The notes beneath the pieces are model-generated. The model did not search any database, was not told the DNA's origin, and was given only the letters and a program-made list of their open reading frames with translations. DNA of 42,284 bases from Pedobacter sp. ASV17. Its GTDB lineage: Bacteria; Bacteroidota; Bacteroidia; Sphingobacteriales; Sphingobacteriaceae. The stretch lies in assembly GCF_016429065.1 (NCBI RefSeq), contig NZ_JAELTX010000037.1:1-42284 (forward strand), in the 5' to 3' direction. The position numbers were made by a program, and so were the translations under genes. This document shows, piece after piece, positions 30,974-40,727 of the stretch; position 1 is the first letter of the stretch; every line of letters begins with the position of its first letter.

Positions 30974-31954
30974 ATGTTAGAGCCTACATCTGCCAAGGAA
31001 ACAGTTTTATTGCGTAAAGAAGAAACGCCTATTTTAACCATTGATGAAACAACCGAAAAGCCAAAATTAAATAACCAGTTAAAGGGTTTTATATTGGCCA
31101 TTACAGGAGCTACATTATGGGGAGTATCTGGAACATTTGGTCAGTTTTTGTTTCAGCAGCGTGGCGTAAATGTGGAGTGGCTCATTACCGTTCGGATGCT
31201 CATTTCTGGAGTTATCTTATTGTTGTATGCCTACGCCACCAACAGACGACAAACGATGTCTATTTGGAAGCACAAAAGAAATGCCTTGCAGCTAGTGGTA
31301 TTTGGCATTACGGGGATGGTTGCTGTTCAATATACTTATTTCGCTGCCATTAAGCATTCCAATGCGGCTACAGCTACTATTCTACAATTTGCTGGACCAG
31401 TGTTGATCGCCATTTATCTAAGTCTTAAAAACAAGAAGCTACCAGGCAGGTTTGAAATTTTAGCCATTGCGTTAGCGGTTTTGGGAACTTTCTTATTGGT
31501 AACCCATGGCGATATGGGCAAGCTTTCTATTTCTAAAATGGCATTTTTAATGGGCATCGCTTCGGCTTTTGCCTTGGCCATTTACACTTTACAGCCTGTA
31601 ACGTTGTTAAGTAAATACGATTCGACCATTGTGGTGGGCTGGGGCATGTTCATTGGTGGCGTAGCTTTTTCTTTCATTCATGCGCCTTGGAAAGTAGAAG
31701 GAATTTGGGATGGTTATAGTTTTGTTTCAGCCGCATTTATCATCATTTTTGGTACGCTCATTGCCTTTTACACCTACCTTACGGCAGTAAAATTAATTGG
31801 TGGTCAAAAGTCAAGTTTGTTAGCTTCGGCAGAGCCACTTTCGGCTGCAATACTTTCGGTAGTTTGGCTCAATGTCCCTTTTTATGCTATTGATTGGATA
31901 GGGAGTTTGTGCATCATTTCTACGGTTTTTATATTGAGTAGAACGAGTAAGTAA
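30974..31954 (+). CDS. EamA/RhaT-family (DMT) transporter
   Basis: The protein has 326 residues from ATG 30974. Ten transmembrane helices fall in two EamA repeats, with GATLWGVSGTFGQFLF in the first and LTAVKLIGGQKSSLLASAEPLSA in the second. Members export amino acids or metabolites. A hydrophilic N-terminal extension of about 35 residues precedes the first helix. The divergent Lrp-type regulator suggests amino-acid efflux; the substrate is inferred. Confidence 0.92.
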   Translation: MLEPTSAKETVLLRKEETPILTIDETTEKPKLNNQLKGFILAITGATLWGVSGTFGQFLFQQRGVNVEWLITVRMLISGVILLLYAYATNRRQTMSIWKHKRNALQLVVFGITGMVAVQYTYFAAIKHSNAATATILQFAGPVLIAIYLSLKNKKLPGRFEILAIALAVLGTFLLVTHGDMGKLSISKMAFLMGIASAFALAIYTLQPVTLLSKYDSTIVVGWGMFIGGVAFSFIHAPWKVEGIWDGYSFVSAAFIIIFGTLIAFYTYLTAVKLIGGQKSSLLASAEPLSAAILSVVWLNVPFYAIDWIGSLCIISTVFILSRTSK

Positions 31955-31966
31955 TGGTTTGTGAAC

Positions 31967-32683
31967 TTATCTTGTCAAAGCCTGTAGTTGTTTGGCATTT
32001 TCGATGGCCCCAAAACCCCAAGTATTGTTAAAGTAAACAAAAGCCTCATTAGCAGTTTCAGTAATTTGTTCGAAGAAATGTTTAATCGCAGAAAACTCAT
32101 AGGTTGATTTGTAAAGTACGGGTTTGCCGTGAAAGCGATAGTAAATAGAAGGAGTGGTGACAACCATTTCCTCTGATAGTCCTTTGGGATAGCTTTGCGA
32201 GGCAAAAATAATACGGTAAGCTTTAAGCTGGGTAAACACATTTTCGTTCCACCAAGAAGCATGTCTAAACTCCACTACATTTTTAAAGTTGGGGTCAAGT
32301 GTTTGCAACAGTCGCTCCAATTTTTCTTCTGTATACTGAAATGAAGGTGGAAATTGAAATAGCACACAAGCTAGCTTTTCTTTAAGGCCATTGTTAAGCA
32401 AATGATAAAAATCAGCAGTGTCTGCTTTGCAATCTTTTAGTTGTTTGTAATGGGTAATAAGGCGAGGAGCTTTCATGGTAAATATAAAATCGGCAGGACT
32501 ATCGCTGTACCATTTTTCCAATGACTTTTCGGTAGGTGTTTTATAAAAACTGGCGTTGATTTCAATCGTATTGAAATGTTCAGTATAAAATTTAAACCAG
32601 TCTTTTTGGGCTAAACCTTTTGGATAAAAAAAGTCCTTCCATTCCTTGTAGTAAAAGCCTGAACAACCAATTTTCCATTTCAT
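31967..32683 (-). CDS. DUF72-family TIM-barrel protein
   Basis: The protein has 238 residues. IGCSGFYYKEWKDFFYP at the start, FNTIEINASFYKTP, FTMKAPRLITHYKQL, LFQFPPSF and VVEFRHASWW are the DUF72 (YecE-like) motifs. The family has a TIM-barrel fold and no settled biochemical role. It converges with the EamA transporter, 12 nt between the stops. Confidence 0.93.
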   Translation of the reverse strand: MKWKIGCSGFYYKEWKDFFYPKGLAQKDWFKFYTEHFNTIEINASFYKTPTEKSLEKWYSDSPADFIFTMKAPRLITHYKQLKDCKADTADFYHLLNNGLKEKLACVLFQFPPSFQYTEEKLERLLQTLDPNFKNVVEFRHASWWNENVFTQLKAYRIIFASQSYPKGLSEEMVVTTPSIYYRFHGKPVLYKSTYEFSAIKHFFEQITETANEAFVYFNNTWGFGAIENAKQLQALTR

Positions 32684-32796
32684 GATGATACAACGCAGGG
32701 TGAACGATAAGGTTTTATCAATTTGATTTGTAGCGAAACAGCTTATTGTAACGTATAGGGGATTAAACCAATGTTTTTAACACTAAACTAAATCTC

Positions 32797-33309
32797 ATGA
32801 AGAAAATTCTATTTGTACTTTTTGTCGTTTTTGTCGCTAATCTAGGATGTAAGAAAATGGACACCGGTGGAGGTCTTTGTGCTTGTTCGCCAATAACAAC
32901 ACCTCCTGTACTGTTAGTGGTTAAAGGCACTAATGGAGCGGATATGCTAAATCCAGCTACTAATGGCTTCTTCGCTACAGCAAATATTAAGTTGTACTAT
33001 CAAAATGGTGCTAGAGAACAGCAAATTGAATTTAGCATTAGCCAGCCTTTTTCTATTGGGAATTCAACGACTGAAAAGGTTGAATTTTATCAATTGCGTT
33101 CGTCCTATTTATTGGACTTGCTATCTTCCAAAAACCCACCTAGTATATATCTGAAATTGGGTAATGGAACCCCTCGTCAGTTGAAAGCCACTATGGTAAG
33201 CGGTCAAAAATATAAAGTTGATAAGCTGTTGGTTGATGATGTCGAAGCAACAGCCGAGGCAGGTTCTATAAAAAACATAGTGCCTAATATCTTCTATTTT
33301 AATTTATAA
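32797..33309 (+). CDS. Small lipoprotein of unknown function
   Basis: The protein has 170 residues. The lipobox NLGC (Cys18) ends a short signal peptide and two more cysteines (GLCACS) follow closely. The mature part is beta-rich with no family that I recognise; PPVLLVVKGTNGADMLNP suggests an Ig-like or beta-sandwich start. It is monocistronic with a terminator at 33328-33365. Confidence 0.75.
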   Translation: MKKILFVLFVVFVANLGCKKMDTGGGLCACSPITTPPVLLVVKGTNGADMLNPATNGFFATANIKLYYQNGAREQQIEFSISQPFSIGNSTTEKVEFYQLRSSYLLDLLSSKNPPSIYLKLGNGTPRQLKATMVSGQKYKVDKLLVDDVEATAEAGSIKNIVPNIFYFNL

Positions 33310-33327
33310 TTGTTGTTTATGTATTTA

Positions 33328-33365
33328 AAGCTCTACCTCGTTTAAAAGCCTGGTGGAGCTTTTTT
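33328..33365 (+). terminator. Rho-independent terminator of the small lipoprotein gene
   Basis: AAGCTCTACC (33328-33337) pairs with GGTGGAGCTT (33352-33361) in RNA with one G-U pair, followed by a T-run. It begins 18 nt after the stop codon. Confidence 0.85.
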
Positions 33366-33422
33366 ATGCGTTTCATTATTCTATCGTAGCTGTATGATTC
33401 TTTGGAAGAGGTATCATTAGGC

Positions 33423-33513
33423 TTTATGTCACCCTTTCAGGGTTTTTCTGTCCATTTCATAGTCTTATAATAATGTTACCACTTTGTGGTTAGGTGTAAT
33501 GTTTAAAGGATTG
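33423..33513. repeat. ATGTCACC/CACTTCGTGG element, copy A
   Basis: It has ATGTCACCCTTTCAGGGTTT, then CATAGTCTTATAATAATG, ACCACTTTGTGGTTAGG and GTTTAAAGGATTG. The CCCT-TTC-AGGG and CCAC-TTTG-TGG parts are small hairpins. Copy B is 158 bp downstream. Confidence 0.8.
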
Positions 33514-33580
33514 AGCTTTTGTATGATAATGATATAAGTCCGAAGGGTTGATGCTTGGTTTTATGCAGATATTTCTGGAT

Positions 33581-33671
33581 TTTATGTCACCCTTTCAGGG
33601 TTTTTCTGTCCATTGCATAGTCTTATAATAATGTCACCACTTCGTGGTTAGGAGGAATGTTTGAAGGGTTG
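33581..33671. repeat. ATGTCACC/CACTTCGTGG element, copy B
   Basis: This matches copy A at most positions over about 90 bp; its second hairpin is the perfect CCAC-TTC-GTGG form. An inverted fragment of the same motif occurs near 33860. Confidence 0.8.
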
Positions 33672-33983
33672 GTTTAATGAATTTGAATAAATGGCTAAAG
33701 GCTCAACTCTTTTTTACTAGCATGTTGAAAGATTTTACTTCGTAGCTGCTTCGCGGTCTCTCTCGAAGGGTCGGGAAAATGACGAACTATGTACGGTAGT
33801 AATTCAAGTCCGAAGGACTGATATTATTCTAGAAATATAGATTCGTTAGTCAATAACCACGAAGTGGTGACATAATATTTTTAGTATAGATAGCTAGGAC
33901 CTTTTTGGTTTTTTCTCATTACATGTCGAAAGAGAGACTATCGCTGTCGAAATGATAGGCTATTGATACTAGTGCTGTATTTA

Positions 33984-34547
33984 TTAATCCTTCCAGCCCC
34001 AAGGAGCAGCGGGGGTAGGGATTGGTTTACTTAAATCAAACTTAACGGTGAACAAACGGTCGGTGCCAATGCGACGTAAGTTATAAGTGAAGTGAGTTTT
34101 GTCAATGGTAATCCACCAAACGTTACCTACTGCTGCGGGTAAAAGACTAGCCGTTTCCCCGTCTGCTGGAAAAATCTGGATTCCCGCTTGGCCTGTATTT
34201 GTGGTCCAACCTCCATACTGGGTAACTTTATCTTCCGAGCCATCGGCATGGCGATGGTCATGCTTCAATAAAATCCTATCATTTTTTAGTTTCAATACCC
34301 AAGTTCTGGATTTATCTTCGCCCACAAAAAATGGAATTTTAATTAGTGTATCACTACATAATCTCACGTGCATTATTAAAGGGCCATTTTTAAAAGCATC
34401 GGTCATTCCCTGCGTTACTTCTCCTTCATAGGCTTGTCCACAATGTTGTTTTAGCAAATCCCAAAATTGTTGAGCGCCAGTTTTTTCTTGCGCCTGTGCG
34501 GTAAAGCTTGACAGGACGATGAGTAGGGTAACTGCTTTCTTAAACAT
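33984..34547 (-). CDS. Secreted protein of unknown function
   Basis: The protein has 187 residues with a cleavable signal peptide (AVTLLIVLSSFTAQAQ). Conserved-looking segments are FWDLLKQHCGQAYEGEV, ILLKHDHRHADGSEDKVTQYGGW and NVWWITIDKTHFTYNLRRIGTDRLF. The HDHRHADG block could bind a metal or an active-site ligand. I cannot name the domain. It stands alone, separated from the RND operon by the terminator at 34618-34648. Confidence 0.75.
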   Translation of the reverse strand: MFKKAVTLLIVLSSFTAQAQEKTGAQQFWDLLKQHCGQAYEGEVTQGMTDAFKNGPLIMHVRLCSDTLIKIPFFVGEDKSRTWVLKLKNDRILLKHDHRHADGSEDKVTQYGGWTTNTGQAGIQIFPADGETASLLPAAVGNVWWITIDKTHFTYNLRRIGTDRLFTVKFDLSKPIPTPAAPWGWKD

Positions 34548-34617
34548 AAGATAGGTTTTGGTGAGTTTGCAAGATAATACAAACCAGCCAAACCACGAAT
34601 TGTACTGTTTTAATCAA

Positions 34618-34648
34618 CAAAAAAAGTCCCGCAAACGCAGGACTTTTT
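34618..34648 (-). terminator. Terminator of the RND efflux operon
   Basis: AAAAAGTCC and GGACTTTTT flank CGC-AAAC-GC with one mismatch, making a strong stem-loop with T-runs on both strands. It lies 39 nt beyond the stop of the outer-membrane factor. Confidence 0.8.
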
Positions 34649-34687
34649 CAACTAGTAAATATAATTAGCTAAACCCGTCTCAACTAA

Positions 34688-36130
34688 TTAATTCCATCCA
34701 CCGCCTAAAGCTTGGTAAATTTTCACCATGGCATTAAGCTGTTGTTTTTTGGTTTCTATCAACTCTAATTTTGCTTCCAGTGCGTCTCGTTGTGTCATTA
34801 ACACTTCTAAATAATCGGCTCTGGTCGATTTAAAAAGGTCATTAGAAATACTTATCGATTGATTTAAAGCTTCTACCTGTTTTGATTTAAGGCCGTAACT
34901 TTTCTCCAAATTACTAATGCCCGAAAGTTGATTAGCTACTTCTATGTAGGCATTCAGAATGCTACGTTCATACTGATAAACCGCTTGAATTTGCTTTGCA
35001 TTGGCACTGAAATACGCAGCTTTAATGGCATTTCTGTTAATCAAAGGAGCAGCTACATCGCCAGCAATACTGTAAAGCATCGATTCTGGGAACTTAACTA
35101 AGTAGCTAGGGTTGAATGCTTGAAATCCAAACGCTGCAGAAATACCGAACGATGGGTAAAATTGTGCCTTAGCCACTTTTACATCTAATTTGGCAGCCAG
35201 TAAACCAAGCTCGGCCTGTTTAATGTCAGGTCTGTTGGCCAATAGTTGCGAAGGAATACCTGTTTTGAAATTGGTAGGTACATCTTGCTCAAAACCACTT
35301 TTATCTCTGTCAACGTGCTGCGGATATCTGCCCAACAAGAAATTAATCTTGTTTTCTGTTTCGGTAATCTTCTGCAAAATATCGTACTCAAGACTTTTGG
35401 AGTTCAACACCTCTGCTTCAAACTTACGTACCGCCAATTCAGTTGTTCTGGCAGCCTCTTTCTGTATTTTAACTACATTAAAGGCATTGTTTTGCAGTTC
35501 AATATTTTGACGCACCATTTCCAGCTGCTTGTCAAGCGCTAACAGTTCGTAATAAGAATTGGCAATTTCGGCTACCAAAGCAGTAGTTACAAAGTTTTTG
35601 CCTTCTACTGATGAGAGGTATTTGGCATAAGCCGATTTTTTAGCGTTACGCAATTTGTGCCATATGTCAACCTCCCAATTGGCATACAAACCAGCCAAGT
35701 AATCGGGTAGGGGTTCTGGCATTTTTTTGCCTTTGTCTATTTCCGTAGCGGCATCGCCAGCACCTTGACTCGTATATCTGCCTACTTTTTCAAGTCCAGC
35801 ACCAACTTTTACACCAACGCTAGGTAGGAGTTCTCCTTTTTTGGCCCTTACCTCATTTCTGGCAATTTCAATTTCCTGTAAGGTAATGTTCAGCTCCTGA
35901 TTGTTTTTCAGGGCAGTATCAATCAAGTTAGAGAGATATTGGTCCTTAAAAAAAACCTTCCATTTCATTTGGGCAATATTGGTCGTGTCGCTATTGCCTT
36001 GGTAAGTTGCAGGTGTGTTTTTATTGGCTGTCTTCTCAACAATAGCAGGCACTTTACAGCTGGCGTAAATAATTCCTAAGAACGCCAGCCCTAATATTTT
36101 ATGATGATTTTTATTAAACATTGTTTTCAA
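34688..36130 (-). CDS. RND efflux outer-membrane factor (NodT/OprM-type lipoprotein)
   Basis: The protein has 480 residues. A lipoprotein signal ends YASC (Cys25). Two TolC/OEP repeats follow, each with long helices and barrel strands; LIDTALKNNQELNI, NRPDIKQAELGLLAAKLDVKVAKAQFYPSFGIS and GGGWN at the end are typical. It forms the exit duct of the tripartite pump encoded upstream and overlaps the pump gene by 17 nt, so it ends a three-gene operon. ATG 36121 is an alternative start. Confidence 0.95.
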   Translation of the reverse strand: MKTMFNKNHHKILGLAFLGIIYASCKVPAIVEKTANKNTPATYQGNSDTTNIAQMKWKVFFKDQYLSNLIDTALKNNQELNITLQEIEIARNEVRAKKGELLPSVGVKVGAGLEKVGRYTSQGAGDAATEIDKGKKMPEPLPDYLAGLYANWEVDIWHKLRNAKKSAYAKYLSSVEGKNFVTTALVAEIANSYYELLALDKQLEMVRQNIELQNNAFNVVKIQKEAARTTELAVRKFEAEVLNSKSLEYDILQKITETENKINFLLGRYPQHVDRDKSGFEQDVPTNFKTGIPSQLLANRPDIKQAELGLLAAKLDVKVAKAQFYPSFGISAAFGFQAFNPSYLVKFPESMLYSIAGDVAAPLINRNAIKAAYFSANAKQIQAVYQYERSILNAYIEVANQLSGISNLEKSYGLKSKQVEALNQSISISNDLFKSTRADYLEVLMTQRDALEAKLELIETKKQQLNAMVKIYQALGGGWN

Positions 36131-39100
36131 GTTCTTCGGTTAACGGATGTTCATCTTCAATTTTAATCAGCTTACGCTTATCGGCAATGGTGCCAAAAAC
36201 ATAGTATAAGCCAGGGATGATGATAACGCCAAACACGGTTCCTAGCAACATACCACCTGCAGCAGCCGAACCAATGGTACGGTTTCCAATGGCACCAGGG
36301 CCTGTGGCAAACACCAATGGAATTAAACCAGCAATAAAGGCAAATGAGGTCATCAAAATAGGACGGAACCTTACTACGGCACCTTCCATCGCTGCAGCTA
36401 AAATAGGTTTACCTTCCGCATGTTTCTGTGCGGCAAACTCCACAATCAACACGGCATTTTTGCCTAGTAAACCAATTAACATCACCATAGAAACCTGTGC
36501 GTAAATATTGTTTTCCAATCCGAACAACTTCAAGAAAAGGAACGCCCCAAATATCCCCGCAGGTAAAGAAATGATTACTGCTAATGGTAAAATGAAACTT
36601 TCATATTGAGCCGCAAGTACCAGATATACGAAACCTAAACAAATTAAAAAGATGTAGATTGCTTCGTTACCTCTACTGCTTTCGTCTTTAGAAATACCTG
36701 CCCAATCAATGCCATATCCTCTCGGTAACGCCTTTTTAGCAACTTCTTCCACAGCTTTCAAGGCTTCTCCAGAGCTATATCCAGCAGCTGCAGAGCCATT
36801 AATCTCGGCCGAATTGTACATGTTGTGACGAGTAATTTCCGAAAGGCCATATACTTTTTGCATGGTCATAAATGCTGAAAAAGGAACCATTTCATCTTTT
36901 TTGTTTTTCACATACAGCTTCATCACGTCAGCTGGTAATGCTCTATATTGTGGTAACGATTGAACAATTACTTTGTACTGTCTACCAAATTTGATGAAGT
37001 TGGTCTCGTAGTTACTACCAATTAAGTCTGATAAAGTTTCCAAGGCTTTCTCTGGTGTTACGCCTTTCTGTTGTGCTTTATCGTTATCAATATTGAGCAT
37101 ATATTGAGGGAAACTGGCACTGTAGAAAGTAAATACTGATTGTAGTTCAGGACGTTTGTTCAGCTCTTTCACAAAATCCTTGCTCACTTTCTCCATCTCT
37201 ACATAGTTGTTTCTTCCCGCTTTATCCAATAAACGTAACTCGAAACCTCCAGCAGCACCATAACCAGGAATGGCTGGAGGTTGGAAAAACTCAATCATGG
37301 CACCAGGCATGTCCTTAGATTTCTCTTCAAGTTCTTTAATAATGTCTTGAGCACTATTTTTACGTTCTTTCCAGTCTTTCAAGTTAATTAAACAAGTACC
37401 AGAGTTAGAGCCCGTACCTTCGGTCAATACTTCATACCCCGCTAGTGCAGACACTGATTTTACGCCCTCAATTTCCTCACAGATTTTTTCTAGTTTTTCA
37501 GAAACCTGATTGGTTCTTTCTAGCGTGGAACCTGGAGGCGTTTGAATGATGGCATAAATCATTCCTTGGTCTTCGTTAGGGATAAAACCTGATGGTACAG
37601 AATTGCTTAAGAAATAAGTAGCCACACAGAAAATAGCCAGTACCCCAAAGATGGTCATTTTACGGGCCACCACTTTAGTCATCACTTTTTGGTAACGACC
37701 AGTTAATTTGAAGAACCAATTGTTGAAAGCATTTAAACCTTTATCAATAATTGATTTCTTTTGATGGTGATTGGCACTATGTTTCTTCAACATAATGGCA
37801 CATAAAGCAGGAGTTAAGGTTAAAGCTACGATACCTGATAAAATAATGGAAGTAGCCATGGTAATCGAAAACTGTCGATAAAATACCCCAACTGGCCCCG
37901 ACATAAACGCTACAGGAATAAATACCGAAGCCATTAAGAAAGTGATGGCCACAATAGCACCACCAATTTCGCTGATGGCCATTTGTGTAGCTTTAAGTAC
38001 TGATAAACGCTTATCTGCTTCCATTTTGGCGTGTACCGCTTCAATCACCACAATGGCATCATCCACCACAATACCAATGGCCAACACCAAAGCAAAAAGG
38101 GTAATGAGGTTGAGCGTGATGCCGAAAAACTGCATGAATACAAAAGAACCAATTAAGGAAACAGGTACCGCAATGGCTGGAATTAAGGTTGAACGCCAAT
38201 CGCCCAAGAAAATGAATACCACCAAACCTACGAGGATAAATGCCTCAATTAAGGTGTGGATTACTTTCTCGATAGATGCATCCAAGAATTTAGAAACGTC
38301 GTAACTGATTTCGTAATCCATCCCTTTAGGAAAGGAAGTGGCTTTGATTTCCTCCAAACGTTTCTTCACGTTATCGATTACATCCTGTGCATTACTGCCA
38401 TATGACTGCTTTAATACGATAGCAGCTGAAGGTTTACCATTGATGTGCGAATATAAATCGTACATCGAGCTGCCAAATTCAACATCAGCAACGTCTTTTA
38501 ACCTCAATAATTCACCATTGGCACTCGCTCGTAAAACGATGTTTCGGTAACCATCTTCATTGGTAAAACGGCCAGGGTATTTCAATACGTATTCAAACGA
38601 CTCAGAACGTTTACCCGAACTTTCACCTGTTTTACCTGGCGATGCCTCTAAACTTTGATTGTTAAGTGCCTCTAAAACTTCTTCAGAAGAGATTTTATAG
38701 GCCAGCATTTTATCTGGTTTTAACCAAATACGCATGGCATATTCACGGTTACCCAAAATATCGGCGAAACCAACCCCGTCTACACGTTTTAGTTCTGGTA
38801 GTAAGTTAATGTCGGCATAGTTGTACAAGAAATTCTCGTTCATATGCGGATCCTTACTGAAAACGTTCACATACATTAGCATGTTAGGCTGTTCACGACT
38901 GATTTTAATTCCCTCACGAATAACTAAAGGAGGTAACTTGTTAGTCACAGCAGCTACACGGTTTTGTACGTTAAGCGTTGCTTGGTCTGGGTCGGTACCC
39001 AAATTAAATACAATCTGTACCGAAGCTTCGCCATCGTTACCAGCGTCAGAAGTCATGTATTTCATCCCTGGGATACCGTTTAAGGCTCTTTCCAAGGGGA

Positions 39101-39287
39101 TCACCACCGCTTTAATCAATAGCTCATTGTTTGCTCCTGGGTACTCGGCCACAATGTTTACCATTGGTGGCGAAATATTTGGAAGTTGTGTTACAGGCAG
39201 GCCAACAAGTGCCAGCACGCCCATAAATACGATTACCAGCGATATCACTATCGATAAAACTGGTCTTTTTATGAATTTACTAAACAT
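36114..39287 (-). CDS. RND multidrug efflux pump, inner-membrane subunit (HAE1 family)
   Basis: The protein has 1057 residues with 12 transmembrane helices and two large periplasmic loops. The HAE1 start FSKFIKRPVLSIVISLVIVF, the proton-relay Asp409-Asp410 in GIVVDDAIVVIE, VRFRPILMTS and FIPNEDQG are as in AcrB. It exchanges protons for drugs or other amphiphiles. It lies between adaptor (19 nt upstream) and outer-membrane factor. Confidence 0.98.
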   Translation of the reverse strand: MFSKFIKRPVLSIVISLVIVFMGVLALVGLPVTQLPNISPPMVNIVAEYPGANNELLIKAVVIPLERALNGIPGMKYMTSDAGNDGEASVQIVFNLGTDPDQATLNVQNRVAAVTNKLPPLVIREGIKISREQPNMLMYVNVFSKDPHMNENFLYNYADINLLPELKRVDGVGFADILGNREYAMRIWLKPDKMLAYKISSEEVLEALNNQSLEASPGKTGESSGKRSESFEYVLKYPGRFTNEDGYRNIVLRASANGELLRLKDVADVEFGSSMYDLYSHINGKPSAAIVLKQSYGSNAQDVIDNVKKRLEEIKATSFPKGMDYEISYDVSKFLDASIEKVIHTLIEAFILVGLVVFIFLGDWRSTLIPAIAVPVSLIGSFVFMQFFGITLNLITLFALVLAIGIVVDDAIVVIEAVHAKMEADKRLSVLKATQMAISEIGGAIVAITFLMASVFIPVAFMSGPVGVFYRQFSITMATSIILSGIVALTLTPALCAIMLKKHSANHHQKKSIIDKGLNAFNNWFFKLTGRYQKVMTKVVARKMTIFGVLAIFCVATYFLSNSVPSGFIPNEDQGMIYAIIQTPPGSTLERTNQVSEKLEKICEEIEGVKSVSALAGYEVLTEGTGSNSGTCLINLKDWKERKNSAQDIIKELEEKSKDMPGAMIEFFQPPAIPGYGAAGGFELRLLDKAGRNNYVEMEKVSKDFVKELNKRPELQSVFTFYSASFPQYMLNIDNDKAQQKGVTPEKALETLSDLIGSNYETNFIKFGRQYKVIVQSLPQYRALPADVMKLYVKNKKDEMVPFSAFMTMQKVYGLSEITRHNMYNSAEINGSAAAGYSSGEALKAVEEVAKKALPRGYGIDWAGISKDESSRGNEAIYIFLICLGFVYLVLAAQYESFILPLAVIISLPAGIFGAFLFLKLFGLENNIYAQVSMVMLIGLLGKNAVLIVEFAAQKHAEGKPILAAAMEGAVVRFRPILMTSFAFIAGLIPLVFATGPGAIGNRTIGSAAAGGMLLGTVFGVIIIPGLYYVFGTIADKRKLIKIEDEHPLTEELENNV

Positions 39288-39306
39288 AATTTTCTTGAAA
39301 AGGAGC

Positions 39307-40386
39307 CTACTCTGCTTTTAACTGTAATTGGTTTAATGCTTCTTTAGGTGCGATAAAGCTGAATTTGATTTTATCATCATCTTTCACTTTTTGTACACCG
39401 TCAAGTACAATTTTATCGCCTTGTTGCAAGCCGCTCGATACTACATAGATGTCTGGTAATTCACCCCCAATCTTAATTTCTTTTGATTTGGCAACGCCAT
39501 TTTTATCAATCACAAAAACATAGATTTTATCCTGTAGTTCGTAAGTGGCTTTTTGAGGGATGATTAATGCATTTTTCAACGGAATCACCATTTGTACTTT
39601 TCCCGTTTCGCCGTTTCTTAACAACTTATTAGGATTTGGAAATTTTGCCCTGAAAGCGATATTACCCGTTTCCGAATCAAATTCACCTTCAATGGTTTCT
39701 ACAGCACCTTTGCCATTTAGCGTTTCGCCATTCGCCAAAACCAAGCTTACCGATTTGTTATGGCTTGATTTTGCTTGTTGGAAGTTCAAGTATTCAGGTT
39801 CTGAAACGTTGAAATAAGCAAACATCTGGCTATTATCAGAAAGGGTCGTTAATAGTTCCCCTTCATCAATTAAGCTTCCTAGTTTTTTAGGCAAACGGTC
39901 GATGGTCCCATCAAAAGGCGCTCTTATTTCAGTAAACGATAAATGTAGTTTGGCTAATGATCTACTTGCTTTTGCTTGTTCCAATTTAGCTTTTGCCATC
40001 GCCAATTCATTTTTGGCCACTACATTTTTATCAGCCAGTAGTTGGGTGTTTTGCAATTCAATTTCCGAAGCCTTCACTTCTGCATCGGCTTTCATTACTT
40101 CGGCTTCGTACATTTTAGGCATAATCTTAAAAAGCAATTGTCCTGCTTTTACAGTTTGGCCTTCATCTACATAGATGTTTTGCAAAAAGCCTTTCTCTTG
40201 CGCTCTTATTTCGATATTGCGCACCGAGCGGATTTGAGAAACATATTCTTTGGTGAAAGAGGTATCGAGCGTTAGCGGACTGGTTGCCGTGTAATTAGTC
40301 TCTTCTTCTTTTTCTTCTTTTTTTTGAGTGCAGCTGTAATAAAGCAGTATAGTGCATAAACCAGTGAGCATTAGTTTTCTCTTCAT
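39307..40386 (-). CDS. RND efflux periplasmic adaptor (MFP), lipoprotein
   Basis: The protein has 359 residues. A lipoprotein signal ends LYYSC (Cys19), then a Lys/Glu-rich stretch. The lipoyl halves (IYVDEGQTVKAGQLLFKI and SFTEIRAPFDGTIDRLP) flank an alpha-helical hairpin (about 90-145), and barrel and membrane-proximal domains follow. This links pump to outer-membrane duct. It is the first gene of the operon; no TetR or two-component regulator adjoins it. Confidence 0.96.
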   Translation of the reverse strand: MKRKLMLTGLCTILLYYSCTQKKEEKEEETNYTATSPLTLDTSFTKEYVSQIRSVRNIEIRAQEKGFLQNIYVDEGQTVKAGQLLFKIMPKMYEAEVMKADAEVKASEIELQNTQLLADKNVVAKNELAMAKAKLEQAKASRSLAKLHLSFTEIRAPFDGTIDRLPKKLGSLIDEGELLTTLSDNSQMFAYFNVSEPEYLNFQQAKSSHNKSVSLVLANGETLNGKGAVETIEGEFDSETGNIAFRAKFPNPNKLLRNGETGKVQMVIPLKNALIIPQKATYELQDKIYVFVIDKNGVAKSKEIKIGGELPDIYVVSSGLQQGDKIVLDGVQKVKDDDKIKFSFIAPKEALNQLQLKAE

Positions 40387-40623
40387 TTCTTGTTAATTGT
40401 TAGCGATTTAACTATTTGAAAATGATGATTCTTGTTCCTCATCAATGGTCAAAAGTACTTTCACAATGATGAAGTTTTGGTGAAGAAAGTGGCTTTGGCA
40501 GGTCAATAAAGGGTCATGAAATGAAGAATTTCTTCATAATTGTGTTTGAAGGGTATTCTTGAATTGTTTAAATTTTTAAAATTAAATTTTCGGTGGTGGG
40601 GAAGGTGGCTTATAGGTATGTTG

Positions 40624-40727
40624 CCTCTCTGCCCTGTGGGCATCTCTCGCAAAGGGAGAGAGAAAGCATAATGCCTAACAAACTCCGCTACTCTCTCCCT
40701 CTGGGAGAGATGGCGTAGCCAGAGAGG
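40624..40727. repeat. CTCTCCC compound palindromic element, copy 2
   Basis: The order matches copy 1 at 8363-8467: CCTCTCT, TGCCC-TGT-GGGCA-like, then a GGGAGAG half, a variable middle, CTCTCCC-TCT-GGGAGAG and TGGC-GTA-GCCA. It sits between operons. Confidence 0.85.

Larger units (their letters stand above)
33366..33983. other. Gene-free stretch holding ATGTCACC elements
   Basis: No gene was found in 618 nt. It contains two direct copies of a ~90-bp element (33423-33513, 33581-33671) and an inverted partial copy near 33860-33878 (AACCACGAAGTGGTGACAT). AAGTCCGAAGG words occur at about 33537 and 33808. The rest shows nothing clear. Confidence 0.7.

Noticed and set aside
32797..33309. Metal-chaperone reading of the CKK...GLCACS cysteines
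   Set aside because: The first Cys is the lipidation site, leaving two close Cys residues with no supporting motif.
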